Shown piece after piece: positions 9,139-19,700 of a stretch of 64,000 nucleotides of DNA (position 1 is its first letter; every line of letters begins with the position of its first letter). The DNA lies in assembly GCA_021732415.1 (NCBI GenBank), contig JAKFVC010000091.1, forward strand, positions 1-64,000, given 5' to 3'. Source of the DNA: Planctomycetaceae bacterium (GTDB lineage Bacteria > Planctomycetota > Planctomycetia > Planctomycetales > Planctomycetaceae). The notes below the pieces were generated by a model. The model searched no databases and was not told the DNA's origin. It was given only the letters and a program-made list of their open reading frames with translations. A program made the translations under genes and the position numbers.

Positions 9139-10551
9139 ATGCGTCGATTTTTCATCACTGCGACTCTGTTGGGATTCGTTTTGACGGGATGTTCCCAGAG
9201 CGCGCCGGCAGCGAAACCCGCGGCCGCTGAAGTCGTCGTTGGGACTCCCGTGCGGACGCCGATCGTCGAATGGGACGAATATGTCGGTCGCGTGGCGGCC
9301 ATCGAGTTCGTGGAAGTCCGGGCTCGCGTCAGTGGGTATCTCGATTCCACACACTTCAATGAAGGCCAAATGGTTCGCGAAGGGGATCTGCTGGCGGTGA
9401 TCGATCCGCGTCCGTTCATGGCCGAACTTGCCCGTACGCAATCTGATGTGACCACTGCCGAATCACAAATCCAACAGACCAAGGCCGCAGTCATTCAAAG
9501 TGAGGCGGAAGTGAAAGTGGCCGAGGCCCGCTTCGACTTGGCGGTAAGTCGCTTCGTGCGATCGAAACCGCTGGTGGCTCAGAAGGCCATGTCACAGGAA
9601 GAGCTCGATATTCGCGAAACGGAGCAGAGTCAATCCAAGGCCAACGTGCTCGCCAGTAAGGCCAAGTTGGAACTGTCTAAGACCGCGGTCGCTTCGGCAC
9701 AATCCGCGTTGGAGTCTGCTAAAGCTTTAGTGGCGATCGCCAAGTTGAATGTGGAGTACACTCAGGTGCGAGCTCCGATCACCGGCCGAGTCAGCTCGCG
9801 GCTGGTGACGGACGGCAACTTGATCAATGGTGGCAATGCACAGGCGACATTGATCACGACGATCGTTTCTCTCGACCCGATTCACGTCAATTTTGATGCT
9901 GACGAACAATCGTTCCTCAAATATGTGAAGCTGACGCGGGAAGGCAAGCGTCGGAGTTCACGCGACTTTAAGACGCCCGTCTATGTGGGTTTGGCGAACG
10001 AGCCGAATCAGTTTCCTCACCGCGGCCACATCGATTTCGTCGACAACCGCATGGATCCCGAAACGGGGACGATGCGTGGGCGTGCCATTCTGCCGAACCC
10101 CGATCTGGCTTTGACGCCGGGGTTGTTCACGCGAGTCCGCTTTCCAGGCAGTGGCCGCTACGAAGCGGTGCTGATTCCTGACATGGCAATCGGTACGGAT
10201 CAGTCGGAGAAGTATGTCTTCGTAATCGACAAGGAAAACAAGGCTCGTCGACAGGTCGTCGAGATCGGTCCATTCGTCCGCGGCCTGCGAGTCATCCGCA
10301 AAGGTCTGGACGGAACCGAGCGGTTCGTACTGCGTGGCCTGCAGCGAGTTCATCCCGGGGAACCCGTAGTGGCCACGGTGGAGAAGCTCAAGCTGGAGCC
10401 CGAGGAATTTCCCAGTGACGGCGAGCCCGTCCCGAAAGAGCAGTGGCTCACCCGCCCACGTCGTGCTGCAGAAGCAGCCAATAACCCGAAAACACCCGAG
10501 CAGCCCCAGGCTAAGTCTGAGGACAAGCTGCAGTGCAAGTCGGATATCTAA
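9139..10551 (+). CDS. RND efflux periplasmic adaptor lipoprotein
   Basis: 470 residues. A lipoprotein signal peptide ends in LTGC (C18), so the mature protein is anchored by lipid and works in the periplasm. The body is a membrane-fusion adaptor: a biotinyl-lipoyl half near residues 45-80 (VRARVSGYL), a long alpha-helical hairpin rich in A, Q, S and K (about 100-195), the second lipoyl half (VRAPITGRVSSRLV), then beta-barrel and membrane-proximal domains. The C-terminus is long, Pro- and Lys-rich and probably disordered. It pairs with the pump gene 202 bases downstream. The start follows TTGGAGAA. It links the inner-membrane pump to an outer-membrane channel not encoded here. Confidence 0.94.
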   Translation: MRRFFITATLLGFVLTGCSQSAPAAKPAAAEVVVGTPVRTPIVEWDEYVGRVAAIEFVEVRARVSGYLDSTHFNEGQMVREGDLLAVIDPRPFMAELARTQSDVTTAESQIQQTKAAVIQSEAEVKVAEARFDLAVSRFVRSKPLVAQKAMSQEELDIRETEQSQSKANVLASKAKLELSKTAVASAQSALESAKALVAIAKLNVEYTQVRAPITGRVSSRLVTDGNLINGGNAQATLITTIVSLDPIHVNFDADEQSFLKYVKLTREGKRRSSRDFKTPVYVGLANEPNQFPHRGHIDFVDNRMDPETGTMRGRAILPNPDLALTPGLFTRVRFPGSGRYEAVLIPDMAIGTDQSEKYVFVIDKENKARRQVVEIGPFVRGLRVIRKGLDGTERFVLRGLQRVHPGEPVVATVEKLKLEPEEFPSDGEPVPKEQWLTRPRRAAEAANNPKTPEQPQAKSEDKLQCKSDI

Positions 10552-10753
10552 GCTCGTCGCACACTGGAAATCCTGGTGATCCGGGCAGTGTAACCCCTGG
10601 ATTCTTCCTCGCCAAATGCAGGTTCGGGGCCTTACGGCAGCCGGCTCACCATGGCGCCATAAACTTGAGTCGGCAGTCAATAACCAACCCAAGTGTCTGC
10701 AAACAATTCGGAACAGAAGTGTTAGTGAACAGCATAGCCTGGACTGAATCATC

Positions 10754-13700
10754 ATGAAAATTGCACACTTCTTTATCGACCGGCCCATCTTCGCCGCGGT
10801 GATATCCGTGGTCACAGTGATCCTCGGTGGCATCGCCTATCTGGTGCTGCCGGCGGCTCAGTATCCCGATATCGTTCCTCCGACCATTGTCGTGCGGGCT
10901 CAATATCCGGGCGCCTCTCCCGAAGTCATCGCTGACACGGTGGCCACGCCGATCGAACAAGAGGTCAACGGCGTCGAAGACATGCTCTATATGTCGTCGC
11001 AATGTACGGTCGACGGCCAGATGGAACTGACCGTGACGTTCAAGTTGGGAACGAATCTGGATACGGCCCAGGTGCTGGTTCAGAATCGCGTGGCTACCGC
11101 TGAGGCCCGTCTGCCCGAGGAAGTGCGACGCCTGGGAATCACGACAATCAAGTCGTCTCCTGACATCCTGATGGTGCTCCATCTGGTCTCGCCCAACAAG
11201 AAGTTTGACCAGTTGTACCTGGGTAACTATGCCCTCATTCAAGTTCGCGATACGTTGGCCCGCGTCGATGGCGTCGGCAGTGTAACTACGCTGGGACTGC
11301 GTGAGTACAGCATGCGAATCTGGCTTGATGCCGAACGGCTCTCTCATCTGTCGCTGACTGCGGGAGATGTCGTTGCCACGCTGCGAGCGCAGAATATCCA
11401 AGTCGCGTCGGGTGTCATTGGCCAGGCTCCGCTCGACAAAAGTGGCGATTTTCAGTTGACGGTGAATACCCTAGGACGTCTGCTCGATCCGCAACAATTC
11501 GCAAATCTGATTGTCAGGACGGGGACCGACGGTCGCGTCGTCCGAGTCGGTGATGTGGCCCGCATTGAACTGGGGGCTCGCGATTACTCGATTAATACTT
11601 ACCTGGATGGACTCAATGCAGTTGCGTTGGTGATTGCTCAACGTCCTGGTTCGAATGCGTTGGCGACTGCAGACGGCATCGAGAAGGCCATTGATAAGCT
11701 GTCGAAGAATTTTCCTGACGGGATGGAATATCGTATTGCCTACAATCCAACGACGTTCGTACGTGAATCGATTAACTCGGTGATTCATACCCTGTACGAA
11801 GCAGCGTTGCTGGTCGTGATCGTCGTGCTGGTCTTCCTGCAAAACTGGCGAGCGACCCTGGTGCCGCTGATCGCGATTCCGGTCTCGCTGATTGGAACGT
11901 TTGGGGCGATGCTGGCCTTCGGGTTCTCGCTGAATATGCTGTCGCTGTTCGGTCTGGTGTTGGCCATCGGTATCGTTGTCGACGATGCGATCGTTGTGGT
12001 GGAAAACGTAGAGCGGCATATTGCCACGGGACTGTCACCTCGGGCCGCAGCTTATAAGGCGATGGACGAAGTATCGGGTGCTGTGATCGCGATCGCCGTC
12101 GGTCTGTCGGCCGTGTTCGTACCAACGGCCTTTATTTCCGGAATTAGTGGTGAGTTCTACCGACAATTTGCTCTCACGATTGCTGTGTCGACACTTCTGT
12201 CGGCATTCAATTCGCTGACACTCAGTCCCGCGTTGTGCGCCCTGCTCCTGCAACCGCATGGTGCGAAAAAAGATTGGTTCTCTCGTGTCTGGGACTTTGT
12301 GTTCGGCTGGTTCTTCAAGCTGTTCAATCTGGTGTTTGATCGCGTGAGCCACGTTTATGCGAACACGGTCGGCTGGAATGTGCGGAGGGCCGTGGTGCCG
12401 CTGTTTGCCTATGCTGTGCTGGTCGGTTTGACCGCATATGGATTCATGAAGGTGCCGACCGGATTCATTCCCCGTCAGGACAAAGGCTATTTGATTACCG
12501 TCATTCAATTGCCCGATGGTGCTTCGTTGTCGCGAACTGATGCCGTGGTGAGAAAGGCGCAAGAGATCATCCTGAAGCATCATGGGGTCGGCCACGCGGT
12601 CACATTCGTCGGATTCTCCGGAGCGACCCGCTCGAACAGCCCGAACGCGGCGGCCATCTTTATTGGTGAGAAGCTGGAGCATGAACGTCATGGCGAGGCA
12701 GACCATGAACCCATCTTGAAGCAATTGCCCTCGTTGCAGAAGGAGTTAATGCAGATTCCCGATGCCAACATTTTCGTCGTCCCGCCCCCGCCGGTGCAGG
12801 GATTGGGGACTTCGGGCGGTTATAAGTTCTTAGTCCAGGATCGTGGCGGTCACGGGTTCAAGGCACTGCAGGAAGCGACCGACGGCCTGATTGCTGCGGC
12901 TCGGAAAGAACCGTCGCTGGCGGGTGTGTTCACGACGTATCGTGCTTCGACGCCGCAGTTGTTTGCGGACGTCGATCGAGTCAAAGCCAACATGTTGAAC
13001 GTCCCGTTGACGAATGTGTTCGAAGCCCTGCAGGTGAATCTGGGTTCTGCGTACGTCAACGATTTCAATTTGTATGGTCGCACGTTCCAAGTTCGAACTC
13101 AGGCGGAGGAGGCGTTCCGCAATCATGAGGAAGACATCACTCGCTTAAAGACCCGGACTGCAAGTGGCCGGATGGTGCCGCTGGGATCGGTCGTGAACGT
13201 CAAATGGCAGAGCGGTCCCGATCGCGTCGTGCGTTATAACATGTATCCGTCCGCTGAGGTTCAGGGCGATACATCTCCGGGGTTCAGTTCAGGGCAGGCC
13301 ATCGAAACGATTGAACGATTGGCCAAGGAAAAACTGCCGCAAGGGATGACGATCGAGTGGACCGATCTGGCCTATCAGCAACAGTTGGCCGGCAACACGG
13401 CGCTCTATATTTTTCCGTTGTGCGTGCTGTTCGTCTTCCTGGTGCATTCGGCAGAGTACGAAAGCTGGACGCTGCCGCTGGCCATCATCCTGATTGCTCC
13501 GGTGTGCTTGCCGTTCGCCCTGGCTGGTGTGTCGTTGCGAGGTATGGATAACAACCTGATTACACAGATCAGCTTCGTGGTGTTGATCGGTCTCGCGGCG
13601 AAGAATGCCGTGTTGATCGTCGAGTTCGCGAAGCAGCTTGAAGAAGAGGGACGGACTCCGATCGAAGCGGCTATTGAGTCTTGCCGCCTGCGATTGCGGC

Positions 13701-13966
13701 CGATCGTGATGACGTCATTCGCGTTTATCCTCGGCGTATTGCCACTCGCTCGAGCAACGGGGCCGGGATTTGAATTGCGTCAAGTTCTGGGGACGGCCGT
13801 GTTCGCGGGGATGTTGGGAGTGACCGTGTTTGGTTTGTTCCTGACGCCGACGTTCTATGTTGTGCTGCGTGCGATGTCGATTCGGTTCTGGGGAAATACC
13901 ATGGTCCATCATCATGCGGAACATGTGGAATCCGAGCCCGAACAGGTGGGTGTTGGATCGGACTGA
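10754..13966 (+). CDS. RND multidrug efflux pump, HAE1 (AcrB) type
   Basis: 1070 residues, the standard HAE1 length. An N-terminal helix follows MKIAHFFIDRPIF. Two six-helix halves each carry a large periplasmic loop. The proton-relay residues are present: the Asp pair in GIVVDDAIVVVEN in helix 4 and the Lys in GLAAKNAVLIVEF in helix 10. The porter and docking domains show the usual GTNLD and PPPPVQGLGTSGG stretches. It should be a proton-driven trimer exporting hydrophobic compounds with the upstream adaptor. No outer-membrane factor or TetR/MarR regulator is adjacent, so the channel must be encoded elsewhere. Confidence 0.96.
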   Translation: MKIAHFFIDRPIFAAVISVVTVILGGIAYLVLPAAQYPDIVPPTIVVRAQYPGASPEVIADTVATPIEQEVNGVEDMLYMSSQCTVDGQMELTVTFKLGTNLDTAQVLVQNRVATAEARLPEEVRRLGITTIKSSPDILMVLHLVSPNKKFDQLYLGNYALIQVRDTLARVDGVGSVTTLGLREYSMRIWLDAERLSHLSLTAGDVVATLRAQNIQVASGVIGQAPLDKSGDFQLTVNTLGRLLDPQQFANLIVRTGTDGRVVRVGDVARIELGARDYSINTYLDGLNAVALVIAQRPGSNALATADGIEKAIDKLSKNFPDGMEYRIAYNPTTFVRESINSVIHTLYEAALLVVIVVLVFLQNWRATLVPLIAIPVSLIGTFGAMLAFGFSLNMLSLFGLVLAIGIVVDDAIVVVENVERHIATGLSPRAAAYKAMDEVSGAVIAIAVGLSAVFVPTAFISGISGEFYRQFALTIAVSTLLSAFNSLTLSPALCALLLQPHGAKKDWFSRVWDFVFGWFFKLFNLVFDRVSHVYANTVGWNVRRAVVPLFAYAVLVGLTAYGFMKVPTGFIPRQDKGYLITVIQLPDGASLSRTDAVVRKAQEIILKHHGVGHAVTFVGFSGATRSNSPNAAAIFIGEKLEHERHGEADHEPILKQLPSLQKELMQIPDANIFVVPPPPVQGLGTSGGYKFLVQDRGGHGFKALQEATDGLIAAARKEPSLAGVFTTYRASTPQLFADVDRVKANMLNVPLTNVFEALQVNLGSAYVNDFNLYGRTFQVRTQAEEAFRNHEEDITRLKTRTASGRMVPLGSVVNVKWQSGPDRVVRYNMYPSAEVQGDTSPGFSSGQAIETIERLAKEKLPQGMTIEWTDLAYQQQLAGNTALYIFPLCVLFVFLVHSAEYESWTLPLAIILIAPVCLPFALAGVSLRGMDNNLITQISFVVLIGLAAKNAVLIVEFAKQLEEEGRTPIEAAIESCRLRLRPIVMTSFAFILGVLPLARATGPGFELRQVLGTAVFAGMLGVTVFGLFLTPTFYVVLRAMSIRFWGNTMVHHHAEHVESEPEQVGVGSD

Positions 13967-14308
13967 GAGGTTGTGAGGAGTATTTTTAATTAACCTACGA
14001 AGAATTGTTTTGCCACTGATTCACACGGATTGAACACGGATAAGATAAACTGGTTCTCTGGGCAACCTTCTATTTCCCGTAGCACAACTTGCCGCACATT
14101 CAGTTGATCATGAAAGAATGAACCACGAATCACACAAATGACACGAATCGAAATCCTGAAAAATGAAGTCGTAGTAGCAACAAGCACTTCCGAAATTCGT
14201 GTCATTCGTATTATTCGTGGTTTAAAAGTATTCCCTCTCTTGCATCACAAACGTTGAGCCGCAGCCTGCAGGTCGTTGTCAATACCCTCAAAATCATAGG
14301 ATTTCGTT
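13967..14308. other. Intergenic region with dispersed repeats
   Basis: 342 bases. It contains a CCACTGATTCACACGGATTG-like sequence near 14012-14042 and a pair of CACGAATCACACAAATGACACG arms (14121-14223). No gene is evident. Confidence 0.6.
14121..14223. repeat. CACGAATCACACAAATGACACG palindrome, copy 1
   Basis: The left arm (14121-14148) begins AACCACGAATCACACAAATG. The right arm (14195-14223) is its inverted counterpart, ATTCGTGTCATTCG...ATTCGTGGTTT. In this copy the AACCACG end is outermost. The arms are about 46 bases apart. Related pairs at 43016 and 58675 have the opposite arm order. Confidence 0.8.
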
Positions 14309-15598
14309 ATGCGAAAACGCGCTGTGGTCACTGGAATCGGCTGCATCTCGCCGGTGGGAAACAATCCTGCTGCTGCCTGGCAGGCAGTCTGTTCGGGGCA
14401 GTCCGGTGTCGCGCCGATTACACGGTTTGACGCTGTGGGGTTTCCCACGCAAATTGCTGCTGAGGTGAAGGGGTTTTCGTTAGCGGATTATGGTGACTCG
14501 CAGTTCGTCGAGGAATTCAAACGCTGCGGATGGAATATTCGATATGGAATTGCTGCCGCGCGGCAGGCCGTGCGAGATTCGGGGTTGGATTACGCAGGGC
14601 TCAGTGATCCGTCACGGTTTGGCGTATATCTCGGATCGGGCGAGGGAGCTCAGAACTTTGACGTCTATATGCAGATGGTCGCGGAGTCACATGCTCCCGA
14701 CGGCGTATTTGATCTTGGTAAGTTCACTCGATTGGGACTGCAGCGGCTTGATCCAGCGGATGAGCTCGATCAGGAGCCGAATATGTTGGCTGCGCGAATT
14801 GCCGGACAGTTTCAGGCGTTTGGTCCTAATATGAGTAGTTTGACGGCCTGTGCGGCGTCGGCGCAGGCGATTGGAGAAGGTGCAGAGATCATTCGTCGCG
14901 GGACGGCCGACATCATGATCGTTGGCGGATCTCATAGCATGATTCATCCCTATGGGATGACGGGCTTTTGTTTACTCAGTACGCTGTCGACCCGCAATGA
15001 CGATCCGACGGCTGCTTCGCGACCGTTTGATCGCGAACGTGACGGGTTTGTCCTGGGTGAAGGTGCTGCCATGCTCGTGCTGGAAGAGTACGAGCATGCC
15101 AAGCAGCGTGGAGCACAAATTTATGGGGAGGTCCTCGGTTATGGCGTGGCGGCTGATGCTTATCGCATTACTGACATTCCTCCGGATGGCAATGGTCTAT
15201 CGCGGGCCATGCAACATGCTTTGCGCGACGCCGGGTTGAACGCGGATGACGTCAGCTATGTGAACGCTCACGGGACGAGTACCGGTGCCAATGACCGATC
15301 CGAGACCTGTGCCTTGAAGGGGGCTCTCTCATCCCATGCACATCGGATTCCCGTATCGAGCACGAAGAGCACGACCGGACATCTGGTGGCGGCGTGCGGT
15401 GCTCTCGAGTCGATGTTCTCGTTATTGGCATTAAGAGACTCCATCGTTCCACCGACGGCGAACTATGAGTTCCCCGATCCCGATTGCGATTTGGACTATG
15501 TTCCCAATCACGCGCGCGAACAGCGTTTAAAGGCAGTTATGTCCAACAATTCCGGATTTGGCGGTCAGAATGTCTCGCTGATTCTGGCACGTGTGTGA
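14309..15598 (+). CDS. Beta-ketoacyl-ACP synthase (KAS II-like)
   Basis: 429 residues with a complete thiolase fold. The catalytic triad is present: the nucleophile in LTACAAS (C181), the first His in VNAHGTST (H321) and the second His in KSTTGHLVAACG (H358, with K353). Such enzymes condense an acyl-enzyme with malonyl-ACP to extend a fatty acid or polyketide. Length and motifs place it with FabF-like enzymes, though CAAS replaces the usual CASG/CATG, so it may be a specialised paralogue. No acyl carrier protein, ketoreductase or malonyltransferase is near, which argues against a housekeeping fab cluster. AGGA seven bases before the ATG supports the start. Confidence 0.92.
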   Translation: MRKRAVVTGIGCISPVGNNPAAAWQAVCSGQSGVAPITRFDAVGFPTQIAAEVKGFSLADYGDSQFVEEFKRCGWNIRYGIAAARQAVRDSGLDYAGLSDPSRFGVYLGSGEGAQNFDVYMQMVAESHAPDGVFDLGKFTRLGLQRLDPADELDQEPNMLAARIAGQFQAFGPNMSSLTACAASAQAIGEGAEIIRRGTADIMIVGGSHSMIHPYGMTGFCLLSTLSTRNDDPTAASRPFDRERDGFVLGEGAAMLVLEEYEHAKQRGAQIYGEVLGYGVAADAYRITDIPPDGNGLSRAMQHALRDAGLNADDVSYVNAHGTSTGANDRSETCALKGALSSHAHRIPVSSTKSTTGHLVAACGALESMFSLLALRDSIVPPTANYEFPDPDCDLDYVPNHAREQRLKAVMSNNSGFGGQNVSLILARV

Positions 15599-15725
15599 GT
15601 ATTGATCAAATCTCGCCCGGTCTGTAATCTCAAATCGAGAGTTGCTTGCGCGTTGGCCGCGCTGCGTAGTGATTTACGATTTAGTCGATGATCAATGATC
15701 CCGAAGCGGGTAAGGGGCCTGTGAG

Positions 15726-16658
15726 ATGGCGAGATTAATTACCATTGGTGCTGCGCAAAGTGGCCCGATTCGGCGTGATGAAAACCGTGCTACGATCGTC
15801 GAGCGACTGATCCAGCAGATGCGCGAGGCTCATCGTCAGGGCTGTGACCTGATCGTGTACACTGAGGTCGCGTTGACGGCGTTCTTTTCGCATTGGTGGA
15901 TCGACAACGAAGAGGAACTGGATAGCTGGTTCGAACGTGAGATGCCCGGGCCCGAGACTCAGCCGTTGTTTGATGAGGCGGCTCGGTTAGGGATTGGATT
16001 TCATCTGGGGTATGCCGAGCTCGCATTCGAAGAGGGACGCAAGCGGCACTTCAATTCAGCCATTCTGGTTGGCAAAGACGGTGTCATCATCGGCAAGTTT
16101 CGCAAGATGCATTTGCCGGGTCACTACGAGCGGCGGCCGAATAATCCGTTCCAGAATCTGGAGAAGCGGTATTTCGAGTTTGGCGACGGGCCGTTGCAGA
16201 CTTGGCGGGCATTTGGCGGCGTGGTCGGGATGTGCATTTGCAACGATCGCCGCTGGACCGAGACCTATCGCCTGTTGGCACTAGGCGGGGTCGAGCTGAC
16301 CTTGATCGGCTATAACACTCCGGACCATATTCCGGAATACCCGCAAATGGACCGGCTGTCCAACTTTCACCATCAATTGTGCATGCAGGCCGGAGCTTAT
16401 CAGAATGGCACGTGGGTCGTGGCCGTCGGCAAGGCAGGCGTCGAAGAAGGCGTCAGCCAGATTGGATTGACGTCAATCATCGCACCGTCCGGTGAAGTTG
16501 TCGCGCAAAGCAAGACCCTGGGCGACGAACTGGTTGTGCATACTTGCGATTTGGATGAGACGATCGCCTATAAACAACTATTCGATTTCGCTGCCAATCG
16601 CCGGATTCAACATTACGGTCCGATCGCATCGCAATTGGCCGCGATTTCGCCCCCGTGA
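15726..16658 (+). CDS. Carbon-nitrogen hydrolase, N-carbamoyl-D-amino-acid hydrolase-like
   Basis: 310 residues of the nitrilase superfamily. The catalytic triad falls at exactly the positions known for Agrobacterium D-carbamoylase: E47 (YTEVALT), K127 (KFRKMHLPG) and C172 (CICNDRRW). The DRRW after the Cys and the HLPGHYERRP segment are also typical of that subfamily, so the reaction is probably hydrolysis of an N-carbamoyl-D-amino acid to the amino acid, CO2 and ammonia. No hydantoinase or racemase gene is adjacent. The protein lacks a signal peptide and should be cytosolic. The start has AAGGGG upstream. It is convergent with the kinase-tubulin gene, with a palindromic repeat between them. 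Confidence 0.92.
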   Translation: MARLITIGAAQSGPIRRDENRATIVERLIQQMREAHRQGCDLIVYTEVALTAFFSHWWIDNEEELDSWFEREMPGPETQPLFDEAARLGIGFHLGYAELAFEEGRKRHFNSAILVGKDGVIIGKFRKMHLPGHYERRPNNPFQNLEKRYFEFGDGPLQTWRAFGGVVGMCICNDRRWTETYRLLALGGVELTLIGYNTPDHIPEYPQMDRLSNFHHQLCMQAGAYQNGTWVVAVGKAGVEEGVSQIGLTSIIAPSGEVVAQSKTLGDELVVHTCDLDETIAYKQLFDFAANRRIQHYGPIASQLAAISPP

Positions 16659-16674
16659 AGGAGCTTTCGACGTC

Positions 16675-16772
16675 ATGGGAGGGTGAGGGACCCAGAGGGT
16701 ACCCCGCCGAAGCGCGAGCGTCTCTCGGCCGTCGCCAGACTATGCGGTTCGGCGGGAGCCTCACCCTCCCAT
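16675..16772. repeat. SWEGEAPAEP-type palindromic repeat, copy 1
   Basis: Left arm ATGGGAGGGTGAGG; right arm CCTCACCCTCCCAT. Inner arms GCCGAAGCGCGAGCG and TATGCGGTTCGGCGGGAGCC. It lies between the 3' ends of two convergent genes. The interior and flanks match the copy at 31012 in inverse orientation. Confidence 0.85.
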
Positions 16773-16783
16773 CGACTCGAATC

Positions 16784-19700
16784 TCAGAATTTCAGAGGGA
16801 CCGTCGGCACGATTTCATCGGGAGCCGGTTCTTCCGTTGATTGACTCCACGCCATCGGCGCGGCCTCATCGAGATCGCGCCATTCGATGTCGACTCGACT
16901 CTGCAGGCGGCTGCCCAGTTCTTTATACATGGGTACGCCTCCCGTCACTTCGGCGGCCAGTTGTGAGAGTGGAACTGAGTTCTCGATTGTACACAGGGTG
17001 AGGTCGGTCAGTGGCCCTTCGACGATGGTCGTGTGTGGTGACAGGCCCCGCAGTACGCTGGCTTCTGTACCGGCCGGAATGACCAGGCATTGGGCCGTGA
17101 TCTGGTTGTTGTCAGCCTGGGACGCGGTCAGCCTGGATCGTAAGAGCTCCACCACCTTATTCATCGAACTGGATTGAGACCCAGTGCGACAGGCACCCAG
17201 AAGTTTGCGATTGATGTCCTGAACGCATTCCAGCACATTCAGTCGCGAGGACTGCAGCAACGGCAGCCAGAGCACTGGCTGCAAGTCGACGACGGGATCC
17301 AGCAATTTGCGGAGTTCTCTTCCCTGGGCGACTAGTTGTCGTTCGGTGTGAGTATCGATCTGCTGGGCGATCTCGAAGCGCCTCAATTCCAGTTGCTCGC
17401 GCAGCATATTGCGATAGGCTAGCACGATGGTCGCACTCTCGGACAGATCGCCTTCCGCACCAGGGTCCGCAGGTGTGGGAGCCGGGGTCAGATTCGACAG
17501 GCGTGTGAGATCACGCGAGAGGCGATCGAGTTGTTCGATCAGCGTGGTGACCTCGGCATCCACGATGCGGACGATCTTGGCCGTGACGCGCAATAGGAAC
17601 TCATTGAGCCGGAAATTGGCATAGGTCCGCAGAATGTCGCGCAGTTTGTCATCCGGTGACTGGCCGCGTATCCAGGCGACAAGTCCCCGGCGCTCCGGAC
17701 GATGAAAGCCCTCGCTCCGGGCGAGTTCGCCGACTTCGTGAGCCTGATCCATTTGTGCGACGGCAAGTTTAATCGCGTCGTCATACAGTGTCTGCAATTC
17801 GTGCTGGATCGCCATTGCACTGCGGCGTGCGCCGTCGAGACGCAGGTCGGGAGCGTCGATGATCCCCTGCACCCAGGCAAACAACTTATTAATGCGAGGT
17901 CGCGTGCGGGCCGTGAGCCGGTCTGCGACTTGCATGAAGAGTTGATCGTCGCCGAGATTATCGAGTCCCTCGTGGAAGTCGCTCTGCAGGCAACGGTCCA
18001 GCAAATCGAGGACGATGCCGGCCCGAACTGCTCCCTGTTCGCTTTCCTTCGTGACTCCCAAAGCCTGGTCGACCAGGTTGACGACGAAATCTTCGACACT
18101 CGCGCCGCTTTCCAGGCGAATGACCTCGGCGGCGTCACTCCGAATATGTTCCACATCGAGTTGAGATTGCACGAATTGTTGCCGTACGCCCACCGCGGTG
18201 GCGGCTGTGACCGCATCGCCCGTGTTCGACGTCAACGCGCTAAGCTTTAGGGTTTTCACGTTCACTGATGTGGTATGGGGTGCGGGAGCCTTGCGGCCCT
18301 CACGCCAAAATCCAATCACGTCATCACTGGCGACGCGCGTGGCCTCGGCAATTGTCGTGCTGCCGCCTGCGCCCAGTGCGGTCACCTGTGCGCGATGTGC
18401 GTGCAGGGGGATGGCCTGCAGGCCTTCGGCACCGGCGGATGCTGGTCGACGCAAGAGATCATTAGCGGCAGTGAAGTTGGCGGCATATAAAAACTCGGCC
18501 ATTTGTTCCGCGGCCAGTTCCCATTCGGTTTGTCCCAGGCCTTCACCCAATTGGAACATCAACGTTTCGCCGAACGCCGCGTTGTCGCCATGAAAGGGAA
18601 CTGCACCCAGCAGTGGCTCGCCGGGATAATGACTTCCCGGGGCACTGTAGTGATGCAACTCGCGCATCAGGGCGTAGGCATTGGCGCGAGATTTATCACG
18701 TTCCGAATGGCTGCGAGGTGTCGCATGCAGGAGGACCCCCTGCATGCGTTCATGAGGCAATTCCTGCCGTTTGAGTTCGCTGCGGATGGCATACGTCAGA
18801 TCGGGGATGGCACCGCTTCCAGTGCCGCCACCCACGCTGCCGATCAGGGTGACGCGTGGCGCACGCCCATCGGCCGCTCCCTGGCTGGCCGCCTTGCTGA
18901 TCGCGTTGGCCAGCGCCGTACGGACACGCGGTCCGTTGGAGACCAGCGCGAGCCGCCCCAATGGGCGATAGCCATTCGTCGTAAGATCTCTCGGGATATT
19001 GTAAAACCAGCGGCGTCCCAGCCATTTCAACACGGCCGCCGTTTGCGAGCCATAGGCATCTGCCGGTTTGATGGGGATGGGAACCACATGCACTCGATCC
19101 AGGTCTTCTTCACGAAAACGCGAAGACAGGGATCGCGTGTTACTATCCAGAACAATGATTTCGACAGGGGGCCATTGGCTCGCAGGTCCGAAGCGATCAT
19201 TGAGGCGGTTGACCAACCGAGTGAGGACCTCGACACCCAGTCCGCCGACGCCGATCAGAATGGTCGGATCCGTTCCAGTTCCAGCGTTTGATTCGGCAGG
19301 GGGCGTGCGGGACGGCTGCTTCCCGGCAGTGTTTCCAGCAACCGGCGGGGCTTTGGAGTTGATCGTATCGGTCGTGGTCGCAGTTCGTACCTGCGGAGTG
19401 TTCGATTGAGGAGCCCGCGGAATGGCCGAAGGTCTGGGGATAGGCGTCGGCGTCATGTGGCCAGAGACGGCAGCCGGGCGGTCGCTCCCGGATTCTTCTC
19501 CGCGAATGGCTTCTCTTAAAGCCGTCACCAGGTCCATGCAGCTTCCAAAGCGCAGGGACGGGTCCTTCGACAGAGCCCGGGCAATGACGGGCCGTTGAGC
19601 GCGGGGCAGGGCCGAGAGATCGGGGACTCCGTGCAAGTGGGCCGCGGCAATCTGAGCTGTGCTGCCGCCGGGAAAGGGGAGCACTCCAGTCAGCATGTGC

